Of a stretch of DNA of 64,000 bases, positions 38,401 through 49,270 are shown piece after piece. Position 1 is the first letter of the stretch. Every line of letters begins with the position of its first letter. The notes below the pieces were generated by a model. That model did not search any database and was not told the origin of the DNA. It saw nothing but the letters and a program-made list of their open reading frames with translations. The translations under genes and the position numbers were made by a program. Source of the stretch: Erodium maritimum (Eukaryota > Streptophyta > Magnoliopsida > Geraniales > Geraniaceae); the NCBI GenBank assembly GCA_963921825.1, contig OY997588.1:136369203-136433202 (forward strand), given 5' to 3'.

Positions 38401-41400
38401 TTGATGGTAAAATACAGAATATTATGTTAAATTGGACAGAATATTCTGTTTTCTATCATGCAACATGCATATGAGTCGTATCTTATTTGCAAATTACCTA
38501 AATTACCTAAGCCCTAAACTAAATCCGCATAGATCTATAAAATTGAAGTCCCCAACCGAAAGTCGGCTGTTGAGGCCACTGCCGAGGAAGACGAAGATGG
38601 TGCCATTGCTAATTGTGCACAACGGAGACGGAGTAGTTTGTGACCCAGATTGTCGAACCAGATCTGTACTGTTTCACGTTGAACCAGATCACCGTTTCTC
38701 CCCGCTGTTGCTCGGAGTCGGAGTTGGGGTTTCCGTGCTTCTCGTAGTCGGGGTTGTTGTTCCTCCCGTCCGACTCTCCCCTCTCCGACCACGAAGACGG
38801 ATCTGGAAAACAACGGAGGCTCCGGTTGTTCATCAGAATTCGTTCCTCTCTCCGGCGAGGTAGCACAAATTTGTCCGTCCGTTGAGGCCGCTAAGATATG
38901 GTTTGGGTTGCTATCCATTGAGGTCGTCATTTTGTAATAGATTTGTGGGCAATTCATAATGCATTCAATAGTTTTGTGGGTAATTGCATTTTTCTACAGA
39001 CGACGGTGGACAATACTTTGTGCACCTTAAAAGCATGGACTAAAGATAAGGTCTTTTTTGGCTGTGGACAATACTTTAGGATAGGTTTTGGCAATTAACC
39101 CTAAAATTATTATAGTACCTTTCTAACAGACTATTTCACAAATAAATGATTTTATAATAGTGGCAAGTCTATTAACTTGTTTTTTTGTCAGTAGTTGCAC
39201 AATGTTTGAGTTAAACTGTTGTCAATAACCAGGGAAAAATGAAAGAAATGACATTAGTCTTTTCTACCAATGTTTCATTACTCTTTTGGCCACCTTTACC
39301 CCAATTTTTCCTGTTAAAAGTCCACATTTCTCATAGTCTTCAGTTGTTGCTGTTTTAGTGCTACTCTATGGGGGTTGAAGACTTGGAGCTACTTTCTGGA
39401 GAAGAGCTTCATACACCAAATTCGTTTCTCATTATATTTAATGGGCTCATTCTTGGCAAGCATAGGAGACCACAGGTATATAATGATCAATGAAGATGTG
39501 CACTCACATTAGGACAGACATGTTATTTTCCATTAATACCTTTTATTTTTCTTGTTTGTAGCTCTTTGCCAATGCATTAAGAAAGCTTCGTAGAGCTGGG
39601 AAAATTGGAGAGTTTGTGAGTGTCTTTGTAAATGAAAAGCAGGTAAATCATTTATCACTATTTTTTTTGTTTAGCTCCCTTTAAGTGAAATGTTATCATC
39701 AAATACATTTTTGCTGCAACATTTTTAGTGAAAAGATCAGAAACATACAATAAGAATTAGAATCTGGGCATTTATCTGTAAGAATAATCAAACAGTGTAC
39801 TGCTTGTTATCTGAACTTGAATGAGTGGATCATTTAGTTGCACGACAATGTAATCTAGCTTTAATGTAATTCTTTGGTTGCATTCTTTTAAGTAATATTG
39901 TGCCATATATCTCCACCTACTTCTGAATACAAGTAAAATATGCTTGGAAACCTGTTTGGCAGCGCTGTGTGTATATTGCTTCTGATGGAGGTAGAGTTTG
40001 CCGGCCCCTTGTTATTGCTGACAAAGGTGTATCAAGGATCAAAGAACACCATATGAAAGAGTTGGTGGTGAGTGTGTGCATTGTTTTGGCTATATAGAAT
40101 TATATATTTACATTTATTTATTTATTTATTAATTTTTTGCTTTTAAGGATGGAGTCCGCACTTTCGATGACTTTTTACGTGAGGGGTTGATCGAGTATCT
40201 TGATGTTAATGAGGAGAACAATGCTTTGGTTTGTTCTTATATATAATTTGGGATAATTGTCCAAAACTACCCTAAAGTTTCGTCCACAAATGAGTTGATG
40301 CACAAAGTTTTGTCCACGCTGTGTGGATACCCTAAAGTTTTGTCCACGCTTTTGTGGGTGCATTGAAGTTTTGCCCACGCTTTTGTGGGTGCATTGAAGT
40401 TTTGTCCACACTTCTATTCAATCCGGGAAGCACTGCCCAGAGGCCCCTGAACATCCCTATTACATCAAAACTAAAAAAGTTGTCGACAAAACTTCAGGGT
40501 AGCCACACAGCGTGGACGAAACTTTGTGCATCAACTCGTTTGTGGACGAAACTTTAGGGTAGTTTTGGACAATTATCCCATATAATTTCTTATAGCCCTT
40601 TTTTTTTCTTTCTATCTTAAATTGGTGAATTATAAATGTCATTACACATTTATCTGCATTATAGATTGCTTTATACGAAGGAGACGCGAATGCAGACACG
40701 ACCCATATAGAAATAGAACCTTTCACAATTTTAGGTGTATGTGCTGGGCTTATCCCATTTCCACATCATAATCAGTCACCAAGAAATACCTATCAGGTTC
40801 CTTTCTATAACTTATTTGATATTTGGAATAAATACTCTAGTTCTTATTTTCTCAAGCGTGTATTTTTTTTGTAGTGCGCTATGGGGAAACAAGCAATGGG
40901 AAATGTTGCATACAACCAGGCAAGTATTATCATAATTTATTAACCATGTTCCATATTTTCAACTGTGAAGTGTGTAGTTCGCCAAAAGAATATCAAGTGA
41001 AGGTACATGTGAGGGAGGTTGTTAGAGATTAAAGTGTTGTATTGTTCAGAGAGAAAAAAAGTGAAAAACAATAATCTATGTATAAAGTCAAAGGCCATTT
41101 AAGGTCGATTTTTTAGTATCCGAGACTGAGGCTGTATAACGAGGTCAACACTTTTATCACTCTACCAAACTTGCCCTTAATATAGCACACCTTTTCTGTT
41201 ATTCCTCCATTATTCGTGAAATACATGTAAACAAATATAACATAATTGTCCAAACCAATCTGTTTAAATGTCAGTTGTCACTTTTGTTCAAAATCTTTTA
41301 GCAGTCTGTATGAAGAATGTGGTCCAGGTTTGTCATATTGGTTTCTGGTTTTCTGCACGTGCATTTAGCAGTCATCACACTAATTTTTAGCTGGCTGAGT

Positions 41401-44400
41401 ATCACATAGTAGTCCCGGATCTCTAGCATAGTCTATGACTATCATTAGAGGTTATATAAGTTTGAGGGGATATTAGATTGAATTGTAGTGGGCATAAGTA
41501 GAAAAGGAAGAATGCAATGTCATACTATCAAAGTTCAATCTCTTGGTTTTAGGAAGTCATATAAATGTGTTTATGCTTTCTGAACTACATTATTATAACT
41601 AGAGTGGAAGAATAATACTTAATATTCTTCTAATTCTAATAGAGTGTATTTTCCTTCTTATATCGTTCTTGTGCATAACCTAAGAGCTATATGATTTGGT
41701 TATGTAGCAAAATCGGATGGACTCATTGCTTTACCTTTTGGTGCATCCTCAACGACCTTTACTAACAACAAAAACAATTGAATTAGTAAGCCTCATCTCC
41801 TTTCTTTATATGAAATATTTTTTTAGTAAGCATTCTTGGACTTGTGATTTATTTCAACAATTTCAGGTTGGATATGATAAGCTAGGAGCAGGGCAAAATG
41901 CAACAGTTGCTGTTATGAGTTATAGTGGTTATGACATAGAAGATGCAATAGTCATGAACAAGTCCTCTCTGGATCGTGGCTTTGGTCGATGCATAAGTAT
42001 AAAAAAGTACGGGCCACCCATACTTGGTGTCGAAACATCTTTTGCTGTTTTTTTTCTTTGTTTGTCTAATTCGTTCCCTGGATGATTTTTATTTGTCAAC
42101 TTTTGTGGCTATTGTTGGATAGTTGTGTGAGACCTTTTTCCCCTTCTAATGAACAGGTATACTGCCGTCAACCAGAGGCATGAAAATAATTCAGAAGATA
42201 GAGTTATCTGCCCCTCAAGAGATGCAGGTTCAGACAAAATGCAGGTTATATATATTAGGGCATTGATTTACTTAAGCCTATCTAGCTAAAAGTTCACAAG
42301 CAATCACTGGATTTACTTGTATGAGATTTTTATCACACATAATGGTAAGCAGTAATTGGAGCAAAAAGTAGTCAGCATCCCTGTTCAAAGTGAGTTTTAA
42401 AAGAAATACCGTGTCTGAAAACATCTTGAAAATAAAGCAGATATGCCTAACATGCCCACTAAGGAAACAAGATTATGTACACTTCAAAACTCTGAAGTAC
42501 GATTTACTTAAAACTGGTATCCTAAATCCTCATACTGTCTGGACATCTTCTGTTGAAAAATGTAGGGATAATTGCAAAAACTGACCCTATACTTTTCTTA
42601 ATCTGCACCCTCAATGAAAAGTTACATTTTCTGTCCAAAATGGGTCATGTGCCCTGCACATGCCACCAAAATTTTAAAAAAGGCCACTTTTACCCTTACA
42701 ATAAAATACACTTTTTTTTTGTTGTAAAAAAATACACCTCAAATATTATGTGTTGTCAGAAAATGTCCCTAGGGGATATTATCTGTTTTCAGAAAATGTC
42801 CCTCAAGTATGATATTTTAACAACTTGTAATTGAGGGTAAATGGGTCTTTTCTCTAATGTGAGGGTAAATAGGTTTTTTCTTTATTTTTAAACTCTGGTG
42901 GATGGTGCAAATTAAGGAAAGTATAGGGGTACAAATTGCTAGGATTTTTTGTTTAGGGACACAAGTTGCAAAAACCAAATACCTGAGGGTCATTTTTTTT
43001 GCAATTATCCCCAAACTATAATTTTGTAATCGTAGATATCAAATTTCAATGGTTTTCTACTTGATTCTGGGATTGTTTTTTTGGATTCGTTTACTTATGT
43101 ATTTGCATTTGTTTAGATATTGGATGATGATGGCCTGGCGGCCCCTGGGGAAATTATTAGAAATGGTGACATCTATATCAATAAACAGTCCCCTACTGTT
43201 ACAAGGGGATCTGGAGTGGTAACAGAAAGGTTAGTTGACTGTTCTCTGTCAGAAATGTGTTTCATGTATGCTTGCTATCAGTGTTGCTGATGCCTCCTTC
43301 TGCTTCAGTTCATATAAGTTCAGCGGTCAAACCTTCAAGTATCCAGAGGGGGAGACAAATGTAGTGGATAGAGTGGCTATTTGTTCTGATAGGAATCGTC
43401 ACACATGTTTTAAATTTTTGATCCGCCATGTCCGTAGACCAGAGGTAAGGCAGGATATTAATATTGTTTCTTTATGCGTATGTATTTAGCTTGACTCTCA
43501 TTTGTTCAATTAGGTGGGTGACAAATTTAGTAGCAGACATGGTCAGAAAGGTGTTTGTGGCACCATTGTTCAACAGGAAGACTTCCCATTTTCTGAACGT
43601 GGAATATGCCCTGATTTAATTATGAACCCTCATGGATTCCCAAGGCAAGTGTTTTTACTCTCTCAGTGTTATAAATTTATTGGTAGGATAAACTCAGTAA
43701 TTGTTACGTATTTTATTTTACTTTGTGAAGGAATTACATAATATACTATATATTACTTCCCCTCTCCCTCGTCACCATCCCTTGATTGTTTGACCTTTTG
43801 CCTTGTAAGATTTTAGAATGTGAATTCCAAGATGAAAGCAGAGGTCCAATGGCTACAAGAAACAAGGGTTAATTGGTAAAAAGTACATTGAGTCTAAAAG
43901 TGGACAAAAACATATAATAAGTATTGTCCACAGTCTTCTGTTAAAATAATGAACAGAATATTCAGCTAATGTGTATTCCAAGATGAAAGCAGAGGTCCAA
44001 TGGCTACAAGAAACAAGGGGTACATTGAGTCTAAAAGTGGACAAAAACATACAATAAGTATTGTCCACAGTCTCCTGTTAAAATAATGAACAGAATATTC
44101 AGCTCTGTTAAGTATTGGCCATATGTTTTGTCCACAGTACTTTTTAGTGCTATGTGTTTTGACCACAGTACTTTTCAATGCTATATGTATTGTCCACATA
44201 TCCTGTAGGGGTTAACAGAACAGAATATTCTGTTCATTATTATTTGTAACCGAAGACTGTGGACAATACTTATTGTATGTTTTGTCCACTTATAAACTCA
44301 ATGTAGTTTTTAACATGTGGCCAAAACTTTTTGTAGTTTTTAGCAATTAATCCAAGAAACAAACACTCCAAAAGGAGCCGAGATAAAAAACAAAAAGAAA

Positions 44401-47400
44401 GGGCTACAACAACTCAATACAGCAGCATCTAAAGAGGAGAGAAGAACAGGATCCAAGCACCAATCCTGAAAGGAAGAAGGGGAGATTCGAGAAGTGAATT
44501 CCAAGTCTTATTTTTTAGGACAACCCTCGCTAACCAAGAACACAACTTGAAACATGAGATATTGTATTGTTCTTCCAATTTTAGATTCCCAAATTACACC
44601 CATTTCTTTCCAAATTTATGTCATCTTCATTCATAGTGCAGAGTTTCTATAATTAGTTTTTTGAGTTTTTGGCAGTTTATTTTTTTAAACTTGCCATCAT
44701 GTTTGTTAGGGATACTCTTTAGTGGTAAAATAATACTGTGCTCTTTGTTGTCTTAATCAGTCGTATGACCGTTGGTAAGATGATCGAGCTTCTTGGAGGT
44801 AAAGCTGGAGTTTCATGTGGTAGATTTCATTATGGCAGTGCTTTTGGGGAACCGAGTGGTCATGCAGACCGGGTTGAAGCTATAAGGTAATGTGTGATTA
44901 TGTCCATTATTTCACCTTATTCAAAAAAAATTCTTTCTTAAATGGTATTTTGGATTTCAATAGTGAAACACTTGTGAAGCATGGCTTTAGCTACAATGGC
45001 AAGGACTTCATTTATTCAGGTATTGATGTTTTCTCAAAGGCATAACTGAAGTAAATATTCGTATTTCTTTCGGTGAATAGATATTAATTTATCCTTCCAT
45101 CTTAAGTAACATGTGACTAGTTGATGAGTTTTATTTTTAGTGCCATAAACATAACATGCCCCATCAAGCGTCTATTAGGGGCATCAATTACAGAATGCAC
45201 TGAATGCTCAAAGCAAGTCGGGATCAGTGTTGGGGTAGATGTTAATTTCAAGGGATTCATAGGCTGATCTACAAACATTCGTGTCCAGTGATTTTGTTTT
45301 CACTAGCAAAAATTGATATGAATCTCATTTGCTTGTTGTACTATTTGGTTTTCACTTTGCTATTTTTTACCTTACAACTTATTCAGTAGCTGAGAATAAA
45401 AGGAGAAGCTAGGTAGTTATGAACTTTACTTTGTGCTGGTAAGTTGTGAACTTTAGTGGCCCTTCTTTTATTCCATCTAAACTGAGGTTAGTAAAGTAAT
45501 TTCCATTCCTTTTCCCAACCTCTACAGTTTTGAACCAATAATGTCCTTATTTTACATCTCAGAGTTTTAGATCTTTTCTTCACTTCCTCATGTGTAGACT
45601 GCCCTTATTAGCTTCCCCATGAAAACGAACTTCCCGGGTATATTAACTTCCTGCTGTCCAACGATATGTAATTTGTCATGTGTTTAATTAGAATCAAAAT
45701 TTAGATTTCTGAAATGATTAAGTTGCTTAGAATAAAATGTGGCTATGGTGGTTCCACCATTGCTGAAGTCTGCTCGAAGTCTGAATTTTCTTTGACAGCT
45801 GCTGCTTTAACACACTATCATGTTTTTTTTTTGCAGGCATCACTGGCAGCCCACTACAAGCATATATCTTCATGGGGCCAATTTATTACCAGAAGTTAAA
45901 ACATATGGTTAGATTTTTATTCTTTTAAATATCAATTTTAAATTCTGGATTCTTGTCATATGAAGGATATTATTGATGTTTTATGCCTAACTAACTTCCT
46001 TAAAAAGAGAAAGTGGACAGTTGTTTTGGGGTATCCAAATTATTAAAATAGGGCACTTATTGTGGATAATCATTTTGGGGATAATTGTCAAAACATGCAC
46101 TAATGTTTCGTCCACAAACGAAATAGTGCACAATGTTTTGTCCACGTCGTCTGGCTACCCTTATGAATCGTCCACGCACTTCGGTTAGAAAAGTGTAACA
46201 GTAGAACCTGAATTGACAATTTTGCCCTTTTGGTTTGAAATTCAAAAATAAGAATGGGTTAAAAGACTGATATACCCTCAATTTTGCCATTTTGGTTTGA
46301 AATTCAAAAATTCATATTTTAATTTAAAAAATAAATAAAAATCAGAGTTTTTTTTTTAAAAATACAAAAAATCAGTTTTTTTTAAATTTAATTAATATTT
46401 TTATTATATATATATTTTTTCTTTTTTCTTTTTCTACCCAAATATAATTAAATAAAAAAAACTGATTTTTATGTATTTTTTAAATTAAAATCTGAATTTT
46501 TGAAAATAAAAATATTTTTTATAAATAAAAACTGAATTTATAAAAAAAACTGATTTCTATGTATTTTTTTAAACTAAAATCTGAATTTTTGAAAATAAAA
46601 ATAATTTTTATAAATAAAAACTGAATTTATAAAAAAAACTGAATTTATAAAAAAAATTATTTTATTTGTCTATTTATTTATTTATTAATTTGTTTTTTAT
46701 TAGAAAGGGTAGAATGGTAATGTCTCATGCAAAAGTCAAAAGGAAAAGTCAAAAGATTCATGATAAGGGTAAAATGGTCATTTCAGTTATACTTTAACTG
46801 CACATGTATAACAGAAATAGAATATTCCATTAATTTTTCTAACAGAAGTGCGTGGACGATTTATAAGGGTAGCCAGACGACGTGGACAAAACATTGTGCA
46901 CTATTTCGTTTGTGGACGAAACATTAGTGCATGTTTTGACAATTATCCCATCATTTTGGGACATCCAAATTAAAAAAATAAGACCACATAGTTTGTATCA
47001 TAGGTGTAACACTTATTAAGGTATTGAATCAGTATTTTGCACTTTTGTAGAAATCATTTTGCTCTCTTTTGGCTGTAGATTTCAAATTCTACTCATGGTC
47101 ATAGTTTGAAGCTAATCAAGTAATCTGTTGTTCTACATGCACATTGCACTATTTGGTCCTATCATGTAATATATCTCAATCCAACCCTTTTGACCTTGGT
47201 TGATGATAACCATGTTTTTTTATGATTAGGTCATAGATAAAATGCATGCTCGAGGCAGTGGGCCAAAAGTTATGCTAACTAGGCAACCCACCGAAGGAAG
47301 AGCACGGAATGGAGGTTGTCTTATTTTCTAGTATGAATTTTTATTATCTACGTATGCAATTTAAGTGCTGTTTTCATTCCTATATTGTTCAAATCTCAGG

Positions 47401-49270
47401 TTTGCGGGTTGGAGAAATGGAGCGTGATTGTTTGATTGCTTATGGTGCTAGTATGTTAATATATGAGCGGCTTATGGTTTCTAGTGATCCTTTCGAAGTT
47501 CAGGTACAAACTCATGTTTATGCTCTCTTTTTAGACATCTCTTCGCAACTTTGTATAGTTTGTAAGTGGCTTATTTAGGAATCATATTACATCTCATCTT
47601 GTATTCATTTCATATTTCCTCTCATTACCCAATCAAAATTCCCTAGGGGTTAATGTTTCAATTTTTTTTCCAACTGAGTTTTATGTCCTGTAGAGGCTAG
47701 GAATTTGATTAGTATTATCAAAGGTTGAACCTTTATTTTTTCTCTTTTACATATGAATGCCTCTTACTGTGTTTTCATGTCAGAATTTCAGATGTATGAA
47801 CAGCCTTTATTTGTGTATGGAAAAATGCCCATCGTAGTCACTAAACTATGTATCTCATATAATCCGCCTTGAATTTTAATTTGACCCAGTTTAACCATAA
47901 GTAAGACCAAAATAATCTGACTCAGGACCAACTGTGAATTTGATTCCGTCATTCGAAGCTGAAATGGAAATTCCATGGTTGCGTGTATTGTCTTATGATT
48001 TCCAAAATATACTCCCTTATGGTTACTCTTATACTGTTCGCAAAATGAAGAGGGAATTCATGTCAATATAAGAAACACTTAATGCTGTAATTCAATTCAC
48101 TCATTGATTAACGGCCTTCATAGTGTATGGCTGCTAATAATCTTTTACTTTTTGGTTCAGGTGTGCCGAGAATGTGGTTTATTAGGATACTACAACCATA
48201 AGCTGAAGACTGGAATTTGTTCTTCATGTAAGAATGGGGATAATATATCCACTATGAAACTACCGTATGCATGCAAGCTCTTGATTCAGGTAACTTTATA
48301 TCTTCTCTGTTTCACATGTATATATCTTCCCTGATTCAGGTAATATAACTTCGTTCTTGTGCTTTCTTGTGGCCTTAATTGAGAATACGCACTCCCTCCA
48401 TCCCAATTAAGTGTCCCACTTCTTTTTTTTTTAAAGACGAAAAATTTATTAGATAACACCCAACCCAAGGTTACAAGTAGGAAACCTAGGCAAGAAGTCT
48501 AAATAGACCTCTGTAATACAATCACCATAACCGAAAAATGAAAACCAAAAACATCAAGTCATCCTGACTTTTCTAGTCCTCAGGCACCTGGACGGTTCCA
48601 TAATCCAATCCTCAAAGGAAACTCCCTGCTCCAACAGATTTGAATCCCAAGCTAACCCAAAAGGCATAATGATGTACCTTCAACACAACCGTGTCTATAG
48701 ATGACATCTCCTTTCTGAACAACATTGAATTTCTCAATAACCAAAGATACCACAGAACCGTGTAACCTGTCTGTTGCCAAGCCACTCTCCATTTTTTGCC
48801 TAATCCTTGCCAACCACATAACAAATTGCCCACCGTCTCCGGCATAATCCACTCTATTCTCCACTTCTTATTCAGGTAGTTAGCTATGTATGAATTTCCA
48901 ATGACTCCCATGAGTTGAAGTAGTTATAACCAATTAGTGGGTGTGGGTTTGCATATGGCGTTGATGGTGTATAGTGGTGGAAAGAGAAGCTTTAACTCCA
49001 CTTATCAATGTATATGAGACACTTATTTCCGGGTAGAGGGAGTATATTTTTGTTTCATGCTCAATGCTTTGAAACACATTTCAATTTAATTGTTTTTGTC
49101 CTTATTTTCCAGAAAAGTTGATCATTACTAGTGTCCTTGTCATGTGAATCTACTGTACCCTGGGTGGTTTTGTGGTGATAAAGATTATGAATTTGTTTGC
49201 TATTTTATGTTGCTTCCAGGAACTGCAGTCAATGAATATCGTCCCTCGCCTAAGGCTGGAAGAGCCTTGA
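25286..49270 (+). CDS. NRPC2: DNA-directed RNA polymerase III subunit 2 (second-largest, RPC128-like)
   Basis: Forms the catalytic cleft of nuclear RNA polymerase III (tRNA, 5S rRNA) with the largest subunit. 38 exons join in one frame, 1147 aa: 25286-25335, 25447-25528, 25632-25753, 26350-26442, 27257-27329, 27413-27503, 27604-27656, 30525-30589, 31615-31717, 31811-31924, 32917-32976, 35542-35580, 35657-35707, 35784-35882, 36352-36411, 36493-36582, 36928-37029, 37121-37231, 37369-37485, 39359-39475, 39562-39642, 39963-40067, 40148-40228, 40665-40796, 40875-40919, 41708-41785, 41867-42006, 42157-42244, 43117-43229, 43309-43444, 43514-43644, 44761-44886, 44964-45019, 45837-45907, 47230-47314, 47400-47503, 48161-48289, 49220-49270. 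Signatures: [40 protein letters not shown] (from about 759), [12 protein letters not shown] (899-910), and a C-terminal zinc ribbon with Cys at 1090, 1093, 1108, 1111. Pol III-specific wording ([37 protein letters not shown]) separates it from RPB2 and RPA2. Introns 25 and 31 use GC donors. Several introns are swollen by MITEs. Confidence 0.96.
28917..29246. mobile_element. Long inverted-repeat element inside the TRIM left LTR
   Basis: Perfect 19-bp inverted ends TGCGAATGCACGAGAGCCA (28917-28935 and inverted 28228+1000, i.e. 29228-29246) continue inward as an imperfect palindrome. The near-centre is AGTTTAGTACAAAATG...CATTTGTACTAAACT. Unusual GCGCGCGCGTGCAC blocks occur in both arms. A foldback MITE is the simplest reading; the family was not recognised. 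Confidence 0.6.
29256..29527. repeat. (GA)n / (GGGA)n purine microsatellite, 272 bp
   Basis: An uninterrupted purine-only strand made of GA dinucleotides mixed with GGGA and GGGGGA units. It starts at the right end of the preceding inverted repeat (after a short TA run). Long frames on both strands here (Glu/Arg-rich or Ser/Leu/Pro-rich) are artefacts of the repeat. Confidence 0.95.
31349..31547. mobile_element. MITE (199 bp) in NRPC2 intron 8
   Basis: Ends are GGATTAATTGCTAAAAAC and, inverted, GGGTTAATTGCTTAAAAC. The arms contain ACTACATTATGTATTGTCCAC modules, as in the elements at 34736 and 43866. The flanking 9-mers TAGTTTAAT and TATTTTTAT agree at 7 of 9 positions, an eroded target duplication. 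Confidence 0.7.
33042..33280. repeat. Imperfect direct duplication, about 120-bp unit, NRPC2 intron 11
   Basis: The block from CCTTCAAGAAGTGGATTT through GACATTAGAGATGACCTCTC recurs as CCTTCAAGAAATGGATTT...GACATTAGAGATAACCTCTC. The copies are clearly diverged, so the duplication is not recent. No coding role is seen. Confidence 0.6.
33786..34127. mobile_element. MITE (342 bp) in NRPC2 intron 11 with shared core
   Basis: Tips are GGGATATTTTTATCTTAC and, inverted, GGGTTATTTTCATCTCAC. The arms carry CTCACTACCCTGACTATTT-like modules. The flanking 9-mers TAAATAAAC and TAAATAAAT match at 8 of 9. The interior (33929-33965) is identical over 37 bp to the core of the element at 7944-9245, although the two have different arm modules. 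Confidence 0.75.
34268..34631. mobile_element. MITE (364 bp), 9-bp TSD AATATAAAA, NRPC2 intron 11
   Basis: A perfect 9-bp duplication AATATAAAA lies at 34259-34267 and 34632-34640. Tips are GGGATAATTGTCAAAACATG and its complement. The right arm has three tandem copies of an about 63-bp module (TTTAGGGTAGCCACACA..CGTGGACGAAAC then GTTGTGCACTATTTCAT). The left arm has about one and a half copies, so the palindrome is lopsided. It belongs with the elements at 40250 and 46078. Confidence 0.9.
34736..35107. mobile_element. MITE (about 370 bp), right end truncated, NRPC2 intron 11
   Basis: The left end is GGGTTGAGTGCTAAAAACTG. Both arms contain ACTACACTGAGTTTAAAAGT and GTCCAC modules, and the centre has CAGAATATT boxes plus repeated AACATTGAAAAGTACTGTGG units. 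The right arm stops at about 35107, before the expected AATTAACCC tip, so no target duplication can be read. Same family as 43866-44353. Confidence 0.65.
37640..37900 (+). mobile_element. TRIM relic in NRPC2 intron 19
   Basis: ACATGCTATCAAAGCTAACCTGG resembles a decayed tRNA-Met primer site plus the following bases of the TRIM at 10444 (TGGTATCAGAGCTGGTT). The interior shares the CCACAGGGCCTGTTTATC...TTTCCTATCCATATGGAGA layout with that TRIM. A 3' LTR start-like GTGTTAAAACGTGAACTCAC follows at about 37798. Boundaries are uncertain. Confidence 0.45.
38395..39107. mobile_element. Composite MITE-like segment in NRPC2 intron 19
   Basis: The right end (TTTTGGCAATTAACCC, ending 39107) with upstream GTGGACAATACTTT modules belongs to the GGGTTAATTG-tipped family. 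CAGAATATT boxes near 38415 and 38443 also match that family. Between them is a GC-richer 350-bp block (38560-38910) of unknown origin; its open frames on both strands look accidental. The left tip was not found. Confidence 0.4.
40250..40579. mobile_element. MITE (330 bp), 9-bp TSD ATATAATTT, NRPC2 intron 23
   Basis: A perfect duplication ATATAATTT lies at 40241-40249 and 40580-40588. Tips are GGGATAATTGTCCAAAACTA and its complement. The arms carry CCCTAAAGTTTCGTCCAC modules. Inside the left half, GCATTGAAGTTTTG(T/C)CCAC recurs with CGCTTTTGTGGGT spacers. It begins only 21 bp after the exon 23 donor and ends 85 bp before exon 24. Confidence 0.9.
42565..43011. mobile_element. MITE (447 bp), eroded TSD, NRPC2 intron 28
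   Basis: Tips are GGGATAATTGCAAAAACTGA and, inverted, GGGATAATTGCAAAAAAAAT. The arms read CCCTATACTTTTCTTAATC...TGCACC and complement. The centre has a duplicated CAGAAAATGTCCCT phrase. The flanking 9-mers AAAAATGTA and CAAACTATA match at only 6 of 9, so this is either older or the tips are off by a base. Confidence 0.7.
43866..44353. mobile_element. MITE (488 bp), 9-bp TSD AAGAAACAA, NRPC2 intron 31, with internal duplication
   Basis: A perfect duplication AAGAAACAA lies at 43857-43865 and 44354-44362. Tips are GGGTTAATTGGTAAAAAGTA and, inverted, GGATTAATTGCTAAAAACTA. About 150 bp is tandemly repeated: 43818-43965 and 43968-44104. The repeated unit includes about 48 bp of host flank plus the left tip, so the duplication happened after insertion. 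Confidence 0.88.
46078..46949. mobile_element. MITE (872 bp), 9-bp TSD ATCATTTTG, NRPC2 intron 34
   Basis: A perfect duplication ATCATTTTG lies at 46069-46077 and 46950-46958. Tips are GGGATAATTGTCAAAACATG and its complement. The arms (about 120 bp) carry GTTTCGTCCACAAACGAAAT and CGTCGTCTGGCTACCCTTAT modules. The interior (46300-46690) is an AT-rich filler of repeated AAAACTGATTT/AAATCTGAATTTTTG units resembling that of the element at 7944-9245. Confidence 0.9.
48391..49043. mobile_element. Stowaway-like MITE in NRPC2 intron 37, split by a LINE 3' end
   Basis: Ends are ACTCCCTCCATCCCAATTAA (48391) and, inverted, ACTCCCTCTACCCGGAAATA (ending 49043). The CTCCCTCC tip and the following AAGTGTCCCACTT are typical of Stowaway-type MITEs. 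A TA lies next to the right tip, but a matching left TA is not clear. Its interior is occupied by the LINE fragment at 48421-48920. Confidence 0.65.
48421..48920 (-). mobile_element. 5'-truncated LINE (C-terminal coding end plus A-tail)
   Basis: The plus-strand T-run at 48422-48432 marks the A-tail. Upstream on the minus strand a frame (48911-48612) reads [20 protein letters not shown]...[13 protein letters not shown], which resembles the Trp-rich C-terminal region that follows the reverse transcriptase of plant LINE ORF2 proteins. The upstream reverse transcriptase is absent, as expected for a 5'-truncated copy. Confidence 0.6.

Noticed and set aside
38535..38957. 140-codon minus-strand and 143-codon plus-strand frames in NRPC2 intron 19
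   Set aside because: They overlap each other inside a composite transposon segment and show no recognisable family.
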